Assembly: GCA_031292235.1 (NCBI GenBank)
Contig: JARLHM010000044.1
Span: 1-38,069, forward strand
DNA: 38,069 nt
DNA from: Syntrophaceae bacterium
GTDB lineage: Bacteria; Desulfobacterota; Desulfomonilia; Desulfomonilales; Desulfomonilaceae
Direction: 5' to 3'
In this document: positions 10,250 to 21,384 of the stretch, one piece after another
How positions within the stretch are numbered: the first letter of the stretch is position 1
How the letters are laid out: every line of letters begins with the position of its first letter
Notes under the pieces: model-generated
What the model was told of the DNA's origin: nothing
Seen by the model: only the letters and a program-made list of their open reading frames with translations
The model's database searches: none
Program-made: the position numbers and the translations under genes

Positions 10250-13200
10250 ATGACTGGGGCCGATTTTGTTCATCTGCATCTTCATACTCAATATTCCTTA
10301 TTAGACGGCGCAATTCGAATCCCTGATTTGATTGCCCGCGCCAAGGAATACAAGATGTCCTCTGTCGCCATGACGGACCATGGGAATTTGTTTGGAGCTA
10401 TGGATTTCTACAGTTCGGTCCAGGCTGGTGGTTTGAAGCCTATAATTGGGTGCGAAGTCTACGTTGCGCCAGGTGATCGGTTCGAAAAGTCTTCGAGAAA
10501 TGGGGAGCAAAAATCTTATCATTTAATTTTGCTTTGCGAGAACGAAAAGGGATATCGGAACCTATGCAGGCTGGTCACACTCGGTTATTTTGAAGGATTC
10601 TATTACAAGCCCCGCATAGACAAATCTCTGCTGGAGAAATATAACGAGGGCCTTATCTGTCTAAGTGGGTGCCTTTCCAGCGAATTGGCCGATCTAGCTC
10701 TTGCGGGCCATGAAAACAAGCTTGTAAAAACCGCTTCCTGGTTTCGCGACGTCTTTTCTCAGGACCGATATTATCTCGAACTTCAGGAAAACGGTCTGGA
10801 GGAGCAGCGAAAATTCAACAGGGCTTTGTTAGAACTGTCCAAGAAGCTCGACATCAATTTAGTAGCCACCAACGATTGCCATTATCTTGATCAGAAGGAC
10901 CACCGGGCCCACGAAATATTGTTGTGCATTCAAACCGGGAAACAACTAGAAGATGCATCGAGAATGAGTTTTGACTCGGACCAGTTTTTCTTCAAATCAC
11001 CTGAACGCATGGCGAGCGATTTTAGAGATTCGCCGGAAGCGGTCAAGAATACCCGTGTAATAGCGGAAAGATGTTCGCTTTTGCTCGAATTCGGGAAGAT
11101 TCATATGCCCAGATTCGATTTGGGCACGGGTGAGACACTAAGGGAACGTTTTTCCAAAGACGCTAGGGAAGGTCTTCAGCATCGTATGCGGAAGGAATTG
11201 TCTTCTGGATGTTTGACCGAAAAGGAAGCCGAGAAATATTCCGAACGCCTGGAACACGAAATCAACCTCATTCAAGAGATGGGTTTCTCGGGATATTTCC
11301 TGATCGTGGCCGATTTTATCAATTTTGCTCGCAGGAACGACATCCCTGTAGGACCCGGACGAGGTTCAGCCGCGGGTTCCCTAGCGGCATACTCGCTCGG
11401 GATCACCGATATTGACCCTATAAAGTACAAATTGCTTTTTGAACGGTTTCTCAACCCTGAACGCAAGAGCATGCCGGATATAGACGTCGACTTCTGCACG
11501 GAGGGTAGAGAGAAGGTAATTGAGTATGTCTCAAACAAATATGGGAAAGAAAATGTAGCTCAAATAATTACATTTGGTCGAATGCAGGCCAAGGCCGTCG
11601 TTCGAGATGTGGCGAGGGTGCTCGGATTTCCATATTCCGAGGCCGATCAAATCGCTAAACTTATTCCGGACGCTTTAAAGATGACTTTGGAAAGGGCCCT
11701 CAAAGAAGAACCAAGATTAAAAGAGATGATGGAAAAATCGGACATGGTCGGTGACCTGATCAATACCGCCAAATCTCTGGAAGGACTTTCAAGGCACGCG
11801 TCTACACACGCCGCCGGAATAGTGATCTCTGACAGTCCTCTTGTAGAAAGACTGCCGCTCTACAGGGGAAACAACGATGAAACGCTAACCCAGTTTGACA
11901 TGACCTGGATTGAGAAGATTGGATTGGTAAAGTTTGACTTCCTTGGGTTAAAGACTTTGTCCGTAATTGATCGAACCCTGCGACTGATACAGAAAACCAA
12001 AGGATCCAAACTTGATCTGAACTCTGTCCCACTTGATGACCAGATGACGTTTGAACGCTTATCCCGCGGCGAAACACTTGGCGTTTTCCAGCTCGAATCT
12101 TCAGGCATGAGGGATGTCCTGACAAAATTCAAACCCACCGTGTTCGAGGACCTTATAGCAATATTGGCGCTCTATAGGCCCGGTCCTTTGGAATCCGGCA
12201 TGGTGGACGACTTTATAAATCGGAAACACGGTAGGATCCCTATTGAATATCCATTGCCGGAGTTAGAGCCGATACTGAAAGAAACCTACGGGGTTATCGT
12301 TTACCAGGAACAAGTTATGAGTATTGCGACTGCTCTGGCCAACTATACCCTTGGTGAAGCGGACCTCCTGCGACGGGCAATGGGGAAAAAGAAGCTTGCG
12401 GAAATGGCCGAGCAAAAGAACCGGTTTGAAAAGGGCGCCCTCAAGAATAAGATAGATCCTGATAAAGCTTCATATATATTTGATTTAATGGAAAAATTTG
12501 CGGGATATGGTTTTAACAAGTCCCATTCGGCCGCTTATGCGATGGTAACTTACCAGACAGCCTATCTGAAGACGCATTATCCTGCTGAGTTCATGGCCGC
12601 TCAGCTTAGTCTTGAATCTGGCAACTCGGACAAAATAACAGTTTATCTTCAAGAATGTCGAGACATGGGGATACACATCTTACCGCCTCAAGTTAACGAA
12701 TCGTTTGAAGACTTCCACGTCTCCGAAGGTCGAATCGTATTTGGTTTGAGCGCAGTCAAGAACGTGGGAGAAAACGCTGTCAGCTCAATAATTGAAACAC
12801 GGGAAGATACCGGTCCCTTCTGTAGTTTGCAGGACTTCACAAGAAGGGTTGACTTGCGCAAAGTCAACAAGAAGGTAATCGATAGTCTCATAAAATGTGG
12901 GGCCTTCGATGGTATTGGGCCTAGTAGGCGAGCAATGTCCGACGCTCTGGATACACTCTTGGAACAGGCGGCCAGTTTCCAAAAGGAACGGATCGATGGT
13001 CAATTCAATCTGTTCACAACTGATTGTTCACCAGGTGAATTTGGGAACCTTACGGACACGTCTATCCCCGACGCCCCTGAATGGGATGAAATGACCCGCC
13101 TTGGATTTGAGAAAGAATTGATGGGTTTCTATCTAAGTGGTCATCCGTTACTTAACTACGAAGAGTTCACCAAAAAATTCACGAACGCCACAACTTCACA

Positions 13201-13717
13201 ACTTGCGAATTTCCCAAACAACTCATCTATTCGTTTGGCTGGAATTGTGAAGAAAGTAAAAGAAATAAATACCCGTAAGGGCGATAGGATGGCGTTTGTG
13301 ACTATCGAGGACCTGGAAGGAATCGTTGAAGGAACCATATTCTCGGACGTTTACGCTGCAAGCAGAGACACTATCAATACTGGCGAACCTCTGATTCTTG
13401 CCGGCACACGGGACGGCGACCCGGAATCCCCTAAGATACTTGTCAACGAAATCCACAAGCTTAAAGATTCTCCGAGATATTTCAGCAAAGAGTTACAAAT
13501 AAATATTTCGACCACCGGAATTGATCCCATCCAAATACAACAACTCAAAAGGATCTTGGAAAAACACAGGGGCAAGATCCCTGTTAAGCTCCACATTGTG
13601 ATACCTAACCGTACTGAGACAATAGTAAATCTTACATCCATGAACTGCGATCCCTCGGAAAATTTTCTCGAAGAGGCTCACGAGATGTTCGGATACCAAC
13701 CGGTAACCTGCATTTGA
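10250..13717 (+). CDS. dnaE: DNA polymerase III subunit alpha
   Basis: PHP domain [51 protein letters not shown] domain near the C-terminus. Confidence 0.97.
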   Translation: MTGADFVHLHLHTQYSLLDGAIRIPDLIARAKEYKMSSVAMTDHGNLFGAMDFYSSVQAGGLKPIIGCEVYVAPGDRFEKSSRNGEQKSYHLILLCENEKGYRNLCRLVTLGYFEGFYYKPRIDKSLLEKYNEGLICLSGCLSSELADLALAGHENKLVKTASWFRDVFSQDRYYLELQENGLEEQRKFNRALLELSKKLDINLVATNDCHYLDQKDHRAHEILLCIQTGKQLEDASRMSFDSDQFFFKSPERMASDFRDSPEAVKNTRVIAERCSLLLEFGKIHMPRFDLGTGETLRERFSKDAREGLQHRMRKELSSGCLTEKEAEKYSERLEHEINLIQEMGFSGYFLIVADFINFARRNDIPVGPGRGSAAGSLAAYSLGITDIDPIKYKLLFERFLNPERKSMPDIDVDFCTEGREKVIEYVSNKYGKENVAQIITFGRMQAKAVVRDVARVLGFPYSEADQIAKLIPDALKMTLERALKEEPRLKEMMEKSDMVGDLINTAKSLEGLSRHASTHAAGIVISDSPLVERLPLYRGNNDETLTQFDMTWIEKIGLVKFDFLGLKTLSVIDRTLRLIQKTKGSKLDLNSVPLDDQMTFERLSRGETLGVFQLESSGMRDVLTKFKPTVFEDLIAILALYRPGPLESGMVDDFINRKHGRIPIEYPLPELEPILKETYGVIVYQEQVMSIATALANYTLGEADLLRRAMGKKKLAEMAEQKNRFEKGALKNKIDPDKASYIFDLMEKFAGYGFNKSHSAAYAMVTYQTAYLKTHYPAEFMAAQLSLESGNSDKITVYLQECRDMGIHILPPQVNESFEDFHVSEGRIVFGLSAVKNVGENAVSSIIETREDTGPFCSLQDFTRRVDLRKVNKKVIDSLIKCGAFDGIGPSRRAMSDALDTLLEQAASFQKERIDGQFNLFTTDCSPGEFGNLTDTSIPDAPEWDEMTRLGFEKELMGFYLSGHPLLNYEEFTKKFTNATTSQLANFPNNSSIRLAGIVKKVKEINTRKGDRMAFVTIEDLEGIVEGTIFSDVYAASRDTINTGEPLILAGTRDGDPESPKILVNEIHKLKDSPRYFSKELQINISTTGIDPIQIQQLKRILEKHRGKIPVKLHIVIPNRTETIVNLTSMNCDPSENFLEEAHEMFGYQPVTCI

Positions 13718-13763
13718 TAGACCCCATCATATACTTGGTGAAAATAACCGTGATTTCGATTTC

Positions 13764-16190
13764 ATGCACGAATTTGGACAGACAAAACCAAGAGGAGAAA
13801 CGAATAATTTGAGCGACCCCGCTTCCCTTCCTAATGACAAAATCTATGAAACTTCCCTGAAGGACGAAGTTGAAAAGCGCTACTTGGCTTACGCCCTCTC
13901 TACGATTGTGTCTCGAGCTTTACCTGATGTGCGGGATGGCCTCAAACCAGTACACAGAAGAATTCTCTATGCTATGCATGGCATGAAATTGGGCGACTCT
14001 TCCAAAATGAGAAAATCAGCCGCAATTGTTGGTGAGGTTATAGGTAAATATCACCCTCACGGGGACCAGGCGGCATACGACGCCCTGGTACGCATGGCCC
14101 AGGATTTCAGCCTTCGTTACCCCTTGATTGAAGGCACTGGAAACTTTGGCTCCATTGATGGCGATTCCCCAGCCGCGATGCGTTATACGGAAACACGGTT
14201 AAGCCGATTCTCAGGTCTGTTGTTGCAGGACATAGATGAGGGTACGACCGATTTCAGACCAACGTACGATGGAATAGGGGAAGAACCAGATGTCTTGCCT
14301 GCCGCTGTCCCCAATTTATTGTTAAATGGTTCGTCCGGTATTGCTGTGGGCATGAGTTGCTCTTTTCCGCCTCATAATTTGGGAGAAATCGTAGCCGCGT
14401 GCAGAGCGGCGATAAAGAATCCCGATTTAGATGTAAATGGCCTGATGGAATATATAAATGGACCCGATTTTCCGACCGGCGCAGAGATCATAGAATCCCA
14501 TGAGAGGTTGAGAGAGATTTACGAGTCAGGTCATGGTTCAATTCGTGTCCGGGGGACCTATAAAATTGAGCAACAGGGCAGAGGCAAAACGTTACTTGTT
14601 ATAACTGCGCTCCCCTATTCAGTAAATAAAGCGAAGCTCGTTGAACGAATAGCTGTTTTGATCCGTGAAAAGCGTTTGAGAAATGTTTTCGATGTGCGGG
14701 ACGAAAGCGCAGAGGATATCAGGGTAGTCCTTGAAATCAGAGGTACGGATATAAAACCTGAATCAATAGTCGCTTTCCTTTACCGACACACGGAACTCCA
14801 AATTAATTTCCCCATGAATTTCATCGCTATCAATCCTCAGGGATCTCCGGATCGGCTATCGCTCGACAAGATAATTAAGTACTTCCTGGAGTTCAGGTAC
14901 CATAAGACTGTTCGGCGACTTAACCATTTACTGGAAATTCTGCGAAAACGGATTCACATACTCGAGGGGTTTGAAATCCTGTTTGATGATCTGGACAAAG
15001 CCATCGCAATAATTCGTTCATCCAGAAGCAGGGCTGAGGCCGCTTCAGGGCTAAAAGACAATTTTACACTTGATGATGAACAGGTGGACGCTATCCTGGA
15101 AACACGTCTTTATAAAATTGTAGGTATTGAAATCGGTAGGGTGCTTGACGAGTTGGCTTTAAAACGGAAACAGGCCAAAGAAATAGAAAGAGACCTCTCC
15201 AGCCCCGCTCGCATATGGAAAATAATCGACAGGGAGTTGGAGAAGATCGCCGACGGTTTTACTGATCCCAGACGTTCACGGATCGTGCCGGAATCAGAAG
15301 CGGAGGCCCTGGATTACGACGTTCAGACATTTGTAGATCAGGAAGACACTACTGTAATCCTTTCCAGGCAGGGGTGGATAAGACGTATCAAATCCGAAGT
15401 CGAAAATGTCGCCAACCTGAAGTTCCGGGAAGGTGACTCACTCCTTGGGATTGTAAGGACCAACACTTTACGCACAGTCACTGTGTTTACAAACAGAGGC
15501 AAAATCTATTCAGTCAGGTCTCTTGACGTTCCGGCCACTGGAGGTTTCGGAGAGCCTTTGGGTTCAATGCTTCGCCTCGATGATGGCGAGATAGCCGTGG
15601 CGCTGATGGCGCCCGAACCAACGCAGGATTCAGTTTCGGACGACATTGGCCCCCACGATGAATTCGAATTCAATGACGAACCCAATGCGCCTATTGATCA
15701 ACCCTCTTTGTTTGTAGACAGTCGGTCTGAAGAGCTTGAAAATGCGGCTGCTAAAAAGAGAGACGCTATCGCTGTTCTCATAACTAGAAAAGCAAAAGGA
15801 TTCAGATTTGATTTGGAGTCGCTGAAAGAACCCACAAAACGGTTGGGACGCAAGTTGGTCAACCTTGAAGCCGATGACGAGGTGGTAGCGGTTAAAAACG
15901 CTGAAGCGAAATTTGCGCTTGTCGCTGAATCTGAAGGCCACATCCTGATGTTTAGATTGGACCATGTCCCGATAATGTCTGGACCTGCACGGGGAGTAGT
16001 TTCTATGAAAATCCGGGAACAGGCGGAGGTGGTAGGTCTTGAGGTTGTCGGGAAAGATGATTCAATCAGCTTGATTCAAAACAACGGGGAGACTAAGGTG
16101 ATCCCGGTTGGAGAAATTCGTGTGTCGGCAAGAGGTGGACGCGGGAAAAAGGTTTCCACCAGTATTGTAGGAATAGAGCGTAGTGTTTGA
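13764..16190 (+). CDS. parC: type IIA topoisomerase subunit A (ParC/GyrA-like)
   Basis: [29 protein letters not shown], catalytic [11 protein letters not shown]; no canonical QRRGGKG GyrA box, so ParC-like is preferred, but GyrA not excluded. Confidence 0.85.
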   Translation: MHEFGQTKPRGETNNLSDPASLPNDKIYETSLKDEVEKRYLAYALSTIVSRALPDVRDGLKPVHRRILYAMHGMKLGDSSKMRKSAAIVGEVIGKYHPHGDQAAYDALVRMAQDFSLRYPLIEGTGNFGSIDGDSPAAMRYTETRLSRFSGLLLQDIDEGTTDFRPTYDGIGEEPDVLPAAVPNLLLNGSSGIAVGMSCSFPPHNLGEIVAACRAAIKNPDLDVNGLMEYINGPDFPTGAEIIESHERLREIYESGHGSIRVRGTYKIEQQGRGKTLLVITALPYSVNKAKLVERIAVLIREKRLRNVFDVRDESAEDIRVVLEIRGTDIKPESIVAFLYRHTELQINFPMNFIAINPQGSPDRLSLDKIIKYFLEFRYHKTVRRLNHLLEILRKRIHILEGFEILFDDLDKAIAIIRSSRSRAEAASGLKDNFTLDDEQVDAILETRLYKIVGIEIGRVLDELALKRKQAKEIERDLSSPARIWKIIDRELEKIADGFTDPRRSRIVPESEAEALDYDVQTFVDQEDTTVILSRQGWIRRIKSEVENVANLKFREGDSLLGIVRTNTLRTVTVFTNRGKIYSVRSLDVPATGGFGEPLGSMLRLDDGEIAVALMAPEPTQDSVSDDIGPHDEFEFNDEPNAPIDQPSLFVDSRSEELENAAAKKRDAIAVLITRKAKGFRFDLESLKEPTKRLGRKLVNLEADDEVVAVKNAEAKFALVAESEGHILMFRLDHVPIMSGPARGVVSMKIREQAEVVGLEVVGKDDSISLIQNNGETKVIPVGEIRVSARGGRGKKVSTSIVGIERSV

Positions 16191-16207
16191 AAGGAATAAG
16201 GTAGTCC

Positions 16208-18112
16208 ATGGGCGATTCTTACACTGTAGATGATATTCAGGTATTAAAAGGTTTAGAGGCTGTTCGGAAACGCCCTGGAATGTACATAGGAGATACCGGC
16301 GCAGGAGGACTGCATCAACTCGTTTGGGAAATTGTTGATAATAGTGTGGACGAGGCCCTCAATGCGCATTGTGATTCAATTGATGTCATGCTTGGCGAGG
16401 ATAACAGCGTTACGGTTGAGGACCGAGGTCGGGGAATGCCGATTGAAGTTCATCCTACCACCGGAAAGAATACCATTGAAACCATCTTTTGTAATTTGCA
16501 CGCCGGAGGCAAGTTCGACGATGACACCTATAAGGTGGCTGGAGGATTGCACGGTGTGGGAGCGTCGGTAGTAAACGCCCTTAGCTCAAGAATGGTTGTG
16601 GGGGTAAAACGCAACGGCTTTCTGCATGTTCAGGAATTCGAACGGGGCAAGCCTGTGACCCCACTGGTTAGGAAGGCGCCAGCACGAGGGACCGGAACCA
16701 AAATAAGTTTTGTCCCAGACCAGGAAATTTTTGGCCCTCTCCAATTTTCCACTGAAACGATTCGGGAGAGGCTTGAGATAAAGTCATTTCTAATTGCAGG
16801 CCTCAAGATCAATCTTAAAGATAAGAAAGATGGCACAGTTAGGACGTTCCATTATCCTGAAGGCATAAAAGATTTTCTCAATAAAATGATTGATGGGCAT
16901 GAGCCTGTAGGAGCGCAGCCATTCTATTGCAGGCATCAGAATGATTTTCGTTTCGAAGTAGCGCTCGCATGGACAGCAGAGACCTCCGGAAAGATTCTCT
17001 CGTTTGTGAACTCCATTCCCACTCCTGCCGGCGGCACCCATGAAAACGCATTCCGAAACGCGTTTACCAGAGTGATCCGTTCATATATTGAGAAACGTAA
17101 CGGGCTTCCCAAAGGAGTCAAGGGGGTATCCGGTGAAGATATTAAGGAAGGGCTCTTTGCGATCTTGTCGGTATATCTTCATGGGAACCTTGAATTTCAG
17201 GGGCAAACGAAAGACAGGTTGAATAGTCCGGAAGCCCAACAGATTGAACCTGCTTTCAAAGCTGCGTTTGAAACATGGCTCCACCAGAATCCCTCACAGG
17301 CCGCAGCCATAACTTCGAGGGTGACACTTGCCGCCCAGGCCAGAGTGGCGTCAAGAGCGGCTAGAGATGAGGTTAGTCGTAAAGCCGCCACAACAAGACT
17401 TACATTACCTGGGAAGTTGGCTGACTGTTCATTGAACTCTCGTGACAAAACCGAGCTTTTCATTGTAGAGGGTGATAGCGCCGGAGGGTCTTCGAAACAG
17501 GCTCGGGACCGTAGATTTCAGGCCATTCTGCCGATAAGGGGAAAGATTCTCAATGTCGAACAAGCCTCGGTGGAGAAGCTAAAGAATAATAGAGAAGTCA
17601 CAAGCCTCATTCAAAGCGTCGGAACAGGTATTGGAAAGAACTTCGATTACTCTAAACTGAGATACGGCAAGATAATTATAAACACTGACGCTGATGTTGA
17701 TGGTCATCATATATCTACTCTACTGCTAGCCTTTTTCTATCGTTTCCTTCCCGAACTGGTTCACAGGGGACACATTTATCTGGCCATGCCCCCACTTTAC
17801 AGGATTAGTTTCGGGTCCGGCAAAAACAGTCAGGTAAAATATGTATTTACGGACGCGGAAAAGGATGCCCTTATAAAACGTAGAAACGGCAAGAATGTTG
17901 ACATCCAGCGATTCAAAGGATTGGGAGAAATGGACGCTCCTACACTTAAATCCACAACTATGGACCCAGCTACCAGAAGTATCCTTAAATTAAGAATCGA
18001 TGATGAATCCGAGACCCGTCAGGCATTTGACACCCTAATGGGTAAAGATGTCCGCAAGAGATTCGTGTTTATCAAGGAGAGGTCTCAGGAAGTTAAGGAC
18101 CTTGACATATGA
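16208..18112 (+). CDS. parE: type IIA topoisomerase subunit B (ParE/GyrB-like)
   Basis: IQVLKGLEAVRKRPGMYIG, GGLHGVGASVVNALS, LFIVEGDSAGGSSKQARDRRFQAILPIRGKILNVE, TLLLAFFYRFLPEL. Confidence 0.88.
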   Translation: MGDSYTVDDIQVLKGLEAVRKRPGMYIGDTGAGGLHQLVWEIVDNSVDEALNAHCDSIDVMLGEDNSVTVEDRGRGMPIEVHPTTGKNTIETIFCNLHAGGKFDDDTYKVAGGLHGVGASVVNALSSRMVVGVKRNGFLHVQEFERGKPVTPLVRKAPARGTGTKISFVPDQEIFGPLQFSTETIRERLEIKSFLIAGLKINLKDKKDGTVRTFHYPEGIKDFLNKMIDGHEPVGAQPFYCRHQNDFRFEVALAWTAETSGKILSFVNSIPTPAGGTHENAFRNAFTRVIRSYIEKRNGLPKGVKGVSGEDIKEGLFAILSVYLHGNLEFQGQTKDRLNSPEAQQIEPAFKAAFETWLHQNPSQAAAITSRVTLAAQARVASRAARDEVSRKAATTRLTLPGKLADCSLNSRDKTELFIVEGDSAGGSSKQARDRRFQAILPIRGKILNVEQASVEKLKNNREVTSLIQSVGTGIGKNFDYSKLRYGKIIINTDADVDGHHISTLLLAFFYRFLPELVHRGHIYLAMPPLYRISFGSGKNSQVKYVFTDAEKDALIKRRNGKNVDIQRFKGLGEMDAPTLKSTTMDPATRSILKLRIDDESETRQAFDTLMGKDVRKRFVFIKERSQEVKDLDI

Positions 18113-18113
18113 C

Positions 18114-18425
18114 TTAATCGAAAGCTAAATTACTGGCATTTAGTAAGACAATACTAGACCTCCAACTATTGATGGCAGAATTACCACATGCCGGCTTGAA
18201 CAAGCATTTATTATTATTGCAATTATCATTTCTATCGTAACATTCGGAGTATCCGTTATTCTTCTGGTGTTGGTGGACCCTGTCCTTGTGGCGTTGGAAA
18301 CACTCTGGACAAATCCCATGACTAATATCCGTACTAGAATCTAGATTTAAGTCTGATAAATCTAATGAATTAAATTCCTCAATTCCACACCAAATTCTAT
18401 GACATTCAATACATCCACATAACAT
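18114..18425 (-). CDS. small Cys-rich protein, stand-alone version of a domain usually found at the C-terminus of PAS/receiver proteins
   Basis: CGCIECHRIWC...DISHGICPECFQRH...CYDRNDNCNNNKCLFKPAC; convergent with the parE-like gene. Confidence 0.6.
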   Translation of the reverse strand: MLCGCIECHRIWCGIEEFNSLDLSDLNLDSSTDISHGICPECFQRHKDRVHQHQKNNGYSECYDRNDNCNNNKCLFKPACGNSAINSWRSSIVLLNASNLAFD

Positions 18426-19401
18426 GGCAATATCCTCCTATACTATAAAAACAGTACAGAAAGTTTAACCTATAATATTACGCTTTTATTTTATCATACT
18501 CTAATGTCTAACTTCCAGTATAATGTTTCAGTTTCAGTGGAATAGAGTCCGGGAATATCAACGACCGCTCTGCCACCACACACGCTGCATACGGAGTGCC
18601 ACAACATAATGCCCAAACGGCTTAAGATGGTATGCATGCCTGACCCTTGCTATATCCGTGCCATAATGAACGGGACCCGCATGTCATCTCAACGAAGCAC
18701 GGCGAGGAGATATCTATTCCAGAATAAATCGCTTTCTCACGGCGTTCTAAATGACAGCTTGCATGGCGGAAATGGCGCGATTACGGGTATCAATGAATCG
18801 GACACTTGTCCCGGCAAGAGTTTATATAATGGAATGAGTTGGAGGTATGTGGGGTCAAATCTATGGAATTGTTTCCTTATAGCAAGGCACCCGGAGTCTT
18901 TTAATCTTCGCTTGGGTGGCTGGCAAACCCAAGCATATAGGGTTCTCTGCCTTGAGGCGCCTTTACGGCTTCAAAAAGGACACTAATTTGTGAGGTATGT
19001 TGAACTAGCCGAACTCTGGTTCCTGAAGCGGTCACACAGGCGTAAAGGTGATCTCTTCGGTCACTTTATTTTCGACCCCCACCAAGATCACTCAATGAGT
19101 TGTGCTCAAAAATCAGCCACTACCAATAAATCTAGTAATATCATATTGCTTGTTCCACTAAGATAGATTATATTTTCCACGTTTTAGTGAAAACCTGGGT
19201 GATATCAGGAATAATATGCCTGATGGATGGCTAGATAAAGATAGTGGAGCCACCTTTGATGGACACAATAATTTCCAGGGCTGGGTATTGGATGATAATG
19301 ATGATGATTGATGCGGGGCCCATTTTTGGCCACGATATCCGGCTCTCAATTATACCAAATAAAAAACCACCCCAAAACCACCAGAATTGCCATGGCGGCT
19401 C

Positions 19402-19782
19402 TTAGATGGTGAGTGACCGTATTTTTAAATCGTCATACGTGTAATAACGAACATTCCCATCATCTGTTATTCGAAAGACATGACCTGTTCTGTGTTTCTT
19501 TTCGCTGAAATCCAATTCTCGAAAAAGAAACTTTAGTAGTTTGGGGATTATTGATGCCTGTTTATCTGAAATCTTAAAGCAAACCACACAAAACGGGTTG
19601 TTAATGGCAACTTCTTGCCAAAAATCTTTTACATTAATCGTTATAAATAAAGGGTATTTTTTTGTTGCTTGAAGAAGCTGCGGGATGGCGTCATCTTTTA
19701 CAGTGGTGTTGGGTCTCAAATCATTTATAGGCCGCACGCTTAGAGAAATTGCTCCAAATTCTCCTTGCCTCAAGTATCGCAT
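19402..19782 (-). pseudogene. PIN-like/DUF5615-type toxin, apparently N-terminally truncated
   Basis: TVKDDAIPQLLQATKKYPLFITINVKDFW resembles the central 'DDEI..A....LITNDKDF' part; the usual N-terminal LDENL segment is absent because that DNA encodes the antitoxin in another frame. Confidence 0.4.
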
Positions 19783-19990
19783 TCTTTGACACACGCCCCC
19801 TATAGCCCGCAACAATTTCGTCAATGTCCTCTCCGGCGTCAATTCTGTCTCGTGTCCCAGCAATCAGAATACGAGTATATTTGAACGTAGGACGGCCTCC
19901 GCAGACGCCTTTAGCTTTTACTACATGTTCACCCAGCGGGATATATTCATAGGGTTCGTCATCGATAATTTCAGTTATCATTCTTGACAT
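19721..19990 (-). CDS. DUF433-family antitoxin-like protein
   Basis: VVKAKGVCGGRPTFKYTRILIAGTRDRIDAGEDIDEIVAGYRGRVSKNAILEARRIW; start at 19990 with upstream AGGA. Confidence 0.65.
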   Translation of the reverse strand: MSRMITEIIDDEPYEYIPLGEHVVKAKGVCGGRPTFKYTRILIAGTRDRIDAGEDIDEIVAGYRGRVSKNAILEARRIWSNFSKRAAYK

Positions 19991-20100
19991 AAAGCAGTCC
20001 TCATAAAGATATCTGGTAAATAAAATGCCGTTGACAATTTTATTTGACAATAAATTAAATTTTCCGGATTGAAAAATCAAGAATCGAAGCGCCCCGATAT

Positions 20101-21384
20101 TTATGGTTTTGTAGCCACGCTCGTGTTTTTCAATTCTTCCAATGCGGCGGTTATTAGACGTTTTACAGGATCATAGGATTCAGCGCTTAGCGCCTGTTCC
20201 AAAATTGGCGTAATCCTTTCGGGTTCTGATTTGCCAATGACTCGCAAAGCGTTAACTGCGGCTATCCTGGTTCTATAGTCCTTGTCGTTTAGGGCCTTTT
20301 GCAGGGCTTCTATAACTTCGGCTGGTGGAAATTTAATTGAGCCGAGCGTAGATATTGCGGAATTCCTCACTCGCATGTCTGAATCGGTTAACAACGGGAT
20401 GAGCTCCGGAGCCGCCTTACCTAGATCTGTCCCAAGTCCCCTGATGAGTCCTAAAGCCAGGAGACGGTTTTCAATATCCTTGTCTTTTAGTTCTTCTATA
20501 AGGGAGTCAAGAAACGCAGGGGCTTTTGTACGAAAGCGCATCAAGGCTATCAGCGCCTCCCTCCTGTCAAGCGGGTTATTCTCTTTTAGGGCCTTTAGAC
20601 AAATAGGAACGGCAAAATCTCCAGATTCATCTATTGCGCTTACAGCGTCAAGTATGTCTGACCGGGTGTCCTCATCGGACTTCTCATACATGGCTATGAT
20701 TTTGGGTAATGCCTCACCAGCGTGTTTCTTGAGTTTTTTAAGCGCCGGCAGTGCATGAACAGCGGCAACCGGTGTCTTTGAGTCGAGCGCTTCGACGAGA
20801 ACGGGTATCACCTTTTCAGGTTTTTGCTCCCCTATCATGGCTAGCGCTTTGCTTGCGCCCTTGGCCGTGGATTCATTCTTGTTCCCGAGGGCTTCAGCCA
20901 GAACGGGAATTTCTGTGTCATTCCAGGTTCCCAGAAGCGCCATAGCGATGGTAGCATTCATTTGAGTCTGTTTGTCTGGATCATCCAGATACTTCTTGAC
21001 CAATTCCTCGACAGAATGTTCTCTTTCACCAACACGACCCAGGGCAAGGACCGCCGCACGCCTGGGAGACACGTCAGGATCGTTTAGGACCGCTATCAGG
21101 GCCTTCTTTACATCATCGCTGTGGTTTGGGAAAAACCCCAAAGCCTCGGCAGCGGCGCTACGAACCATTGGATCAGGATCTTTCAAGGCTTCCAAGAGAG
21201 GCGGGACCGCCCTCGCTGGTTTGTTTCAGGAGCAACCAAGGTCAAAAGCCGCCTTTGCCCGGACAGCCGGATCGTCACTTTTGAGATTCTTTATGTGCTT
21301 GTCCGTTGAATCAGCAAAGACAGACTGTGGTTGCAAAAAGCAAAAAAGCAAAAAGACAGCGAAGACGACTGAAAAAATTCTCAT
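20101..21384 (-). CDS. secreted HEAT-repeat protein interrupted by a single in-frame TGA at 21228..21226 (pseudogene or candidate selenoprotein)
   Basis: ATG at 21384 overlaps the upstream TGA (ATGA). MRIFSVVFAVFLLFCFLQPQSVFADSTDKHIKNLKSDDPAVRAKAAFDLGCS[TGA]NKPARAVPPLLEALKDPDPMVRSAAAEALGF... HEAT repeats continue in the same frame. Confidence 0.75.

Noticed and set aside
18609-18986. 125-aa plus-strand ORF in gene-poor stretch
   Set aside because: No domain or coding-like composition I can support; treated as part of the possible relic region instead.
19158-19349. 63-aa minus-strand ORF
   Set aside because: Ser/Pro-rich low-complexity translation; the opposite frame looks more protein-like.
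19722-19724. ATG overlapping the DUF433 stop (ATGA) as toxin start
   Set aside because: It is out of frame with the toxin-like ORF and hits a stop within three codons.
20282-20758. 158-aa plus-strand ORF
   Set aside because: Antisense to the HEAT-repeat frame; composition typical of a shadow ORF (Ser/Arg-rich).
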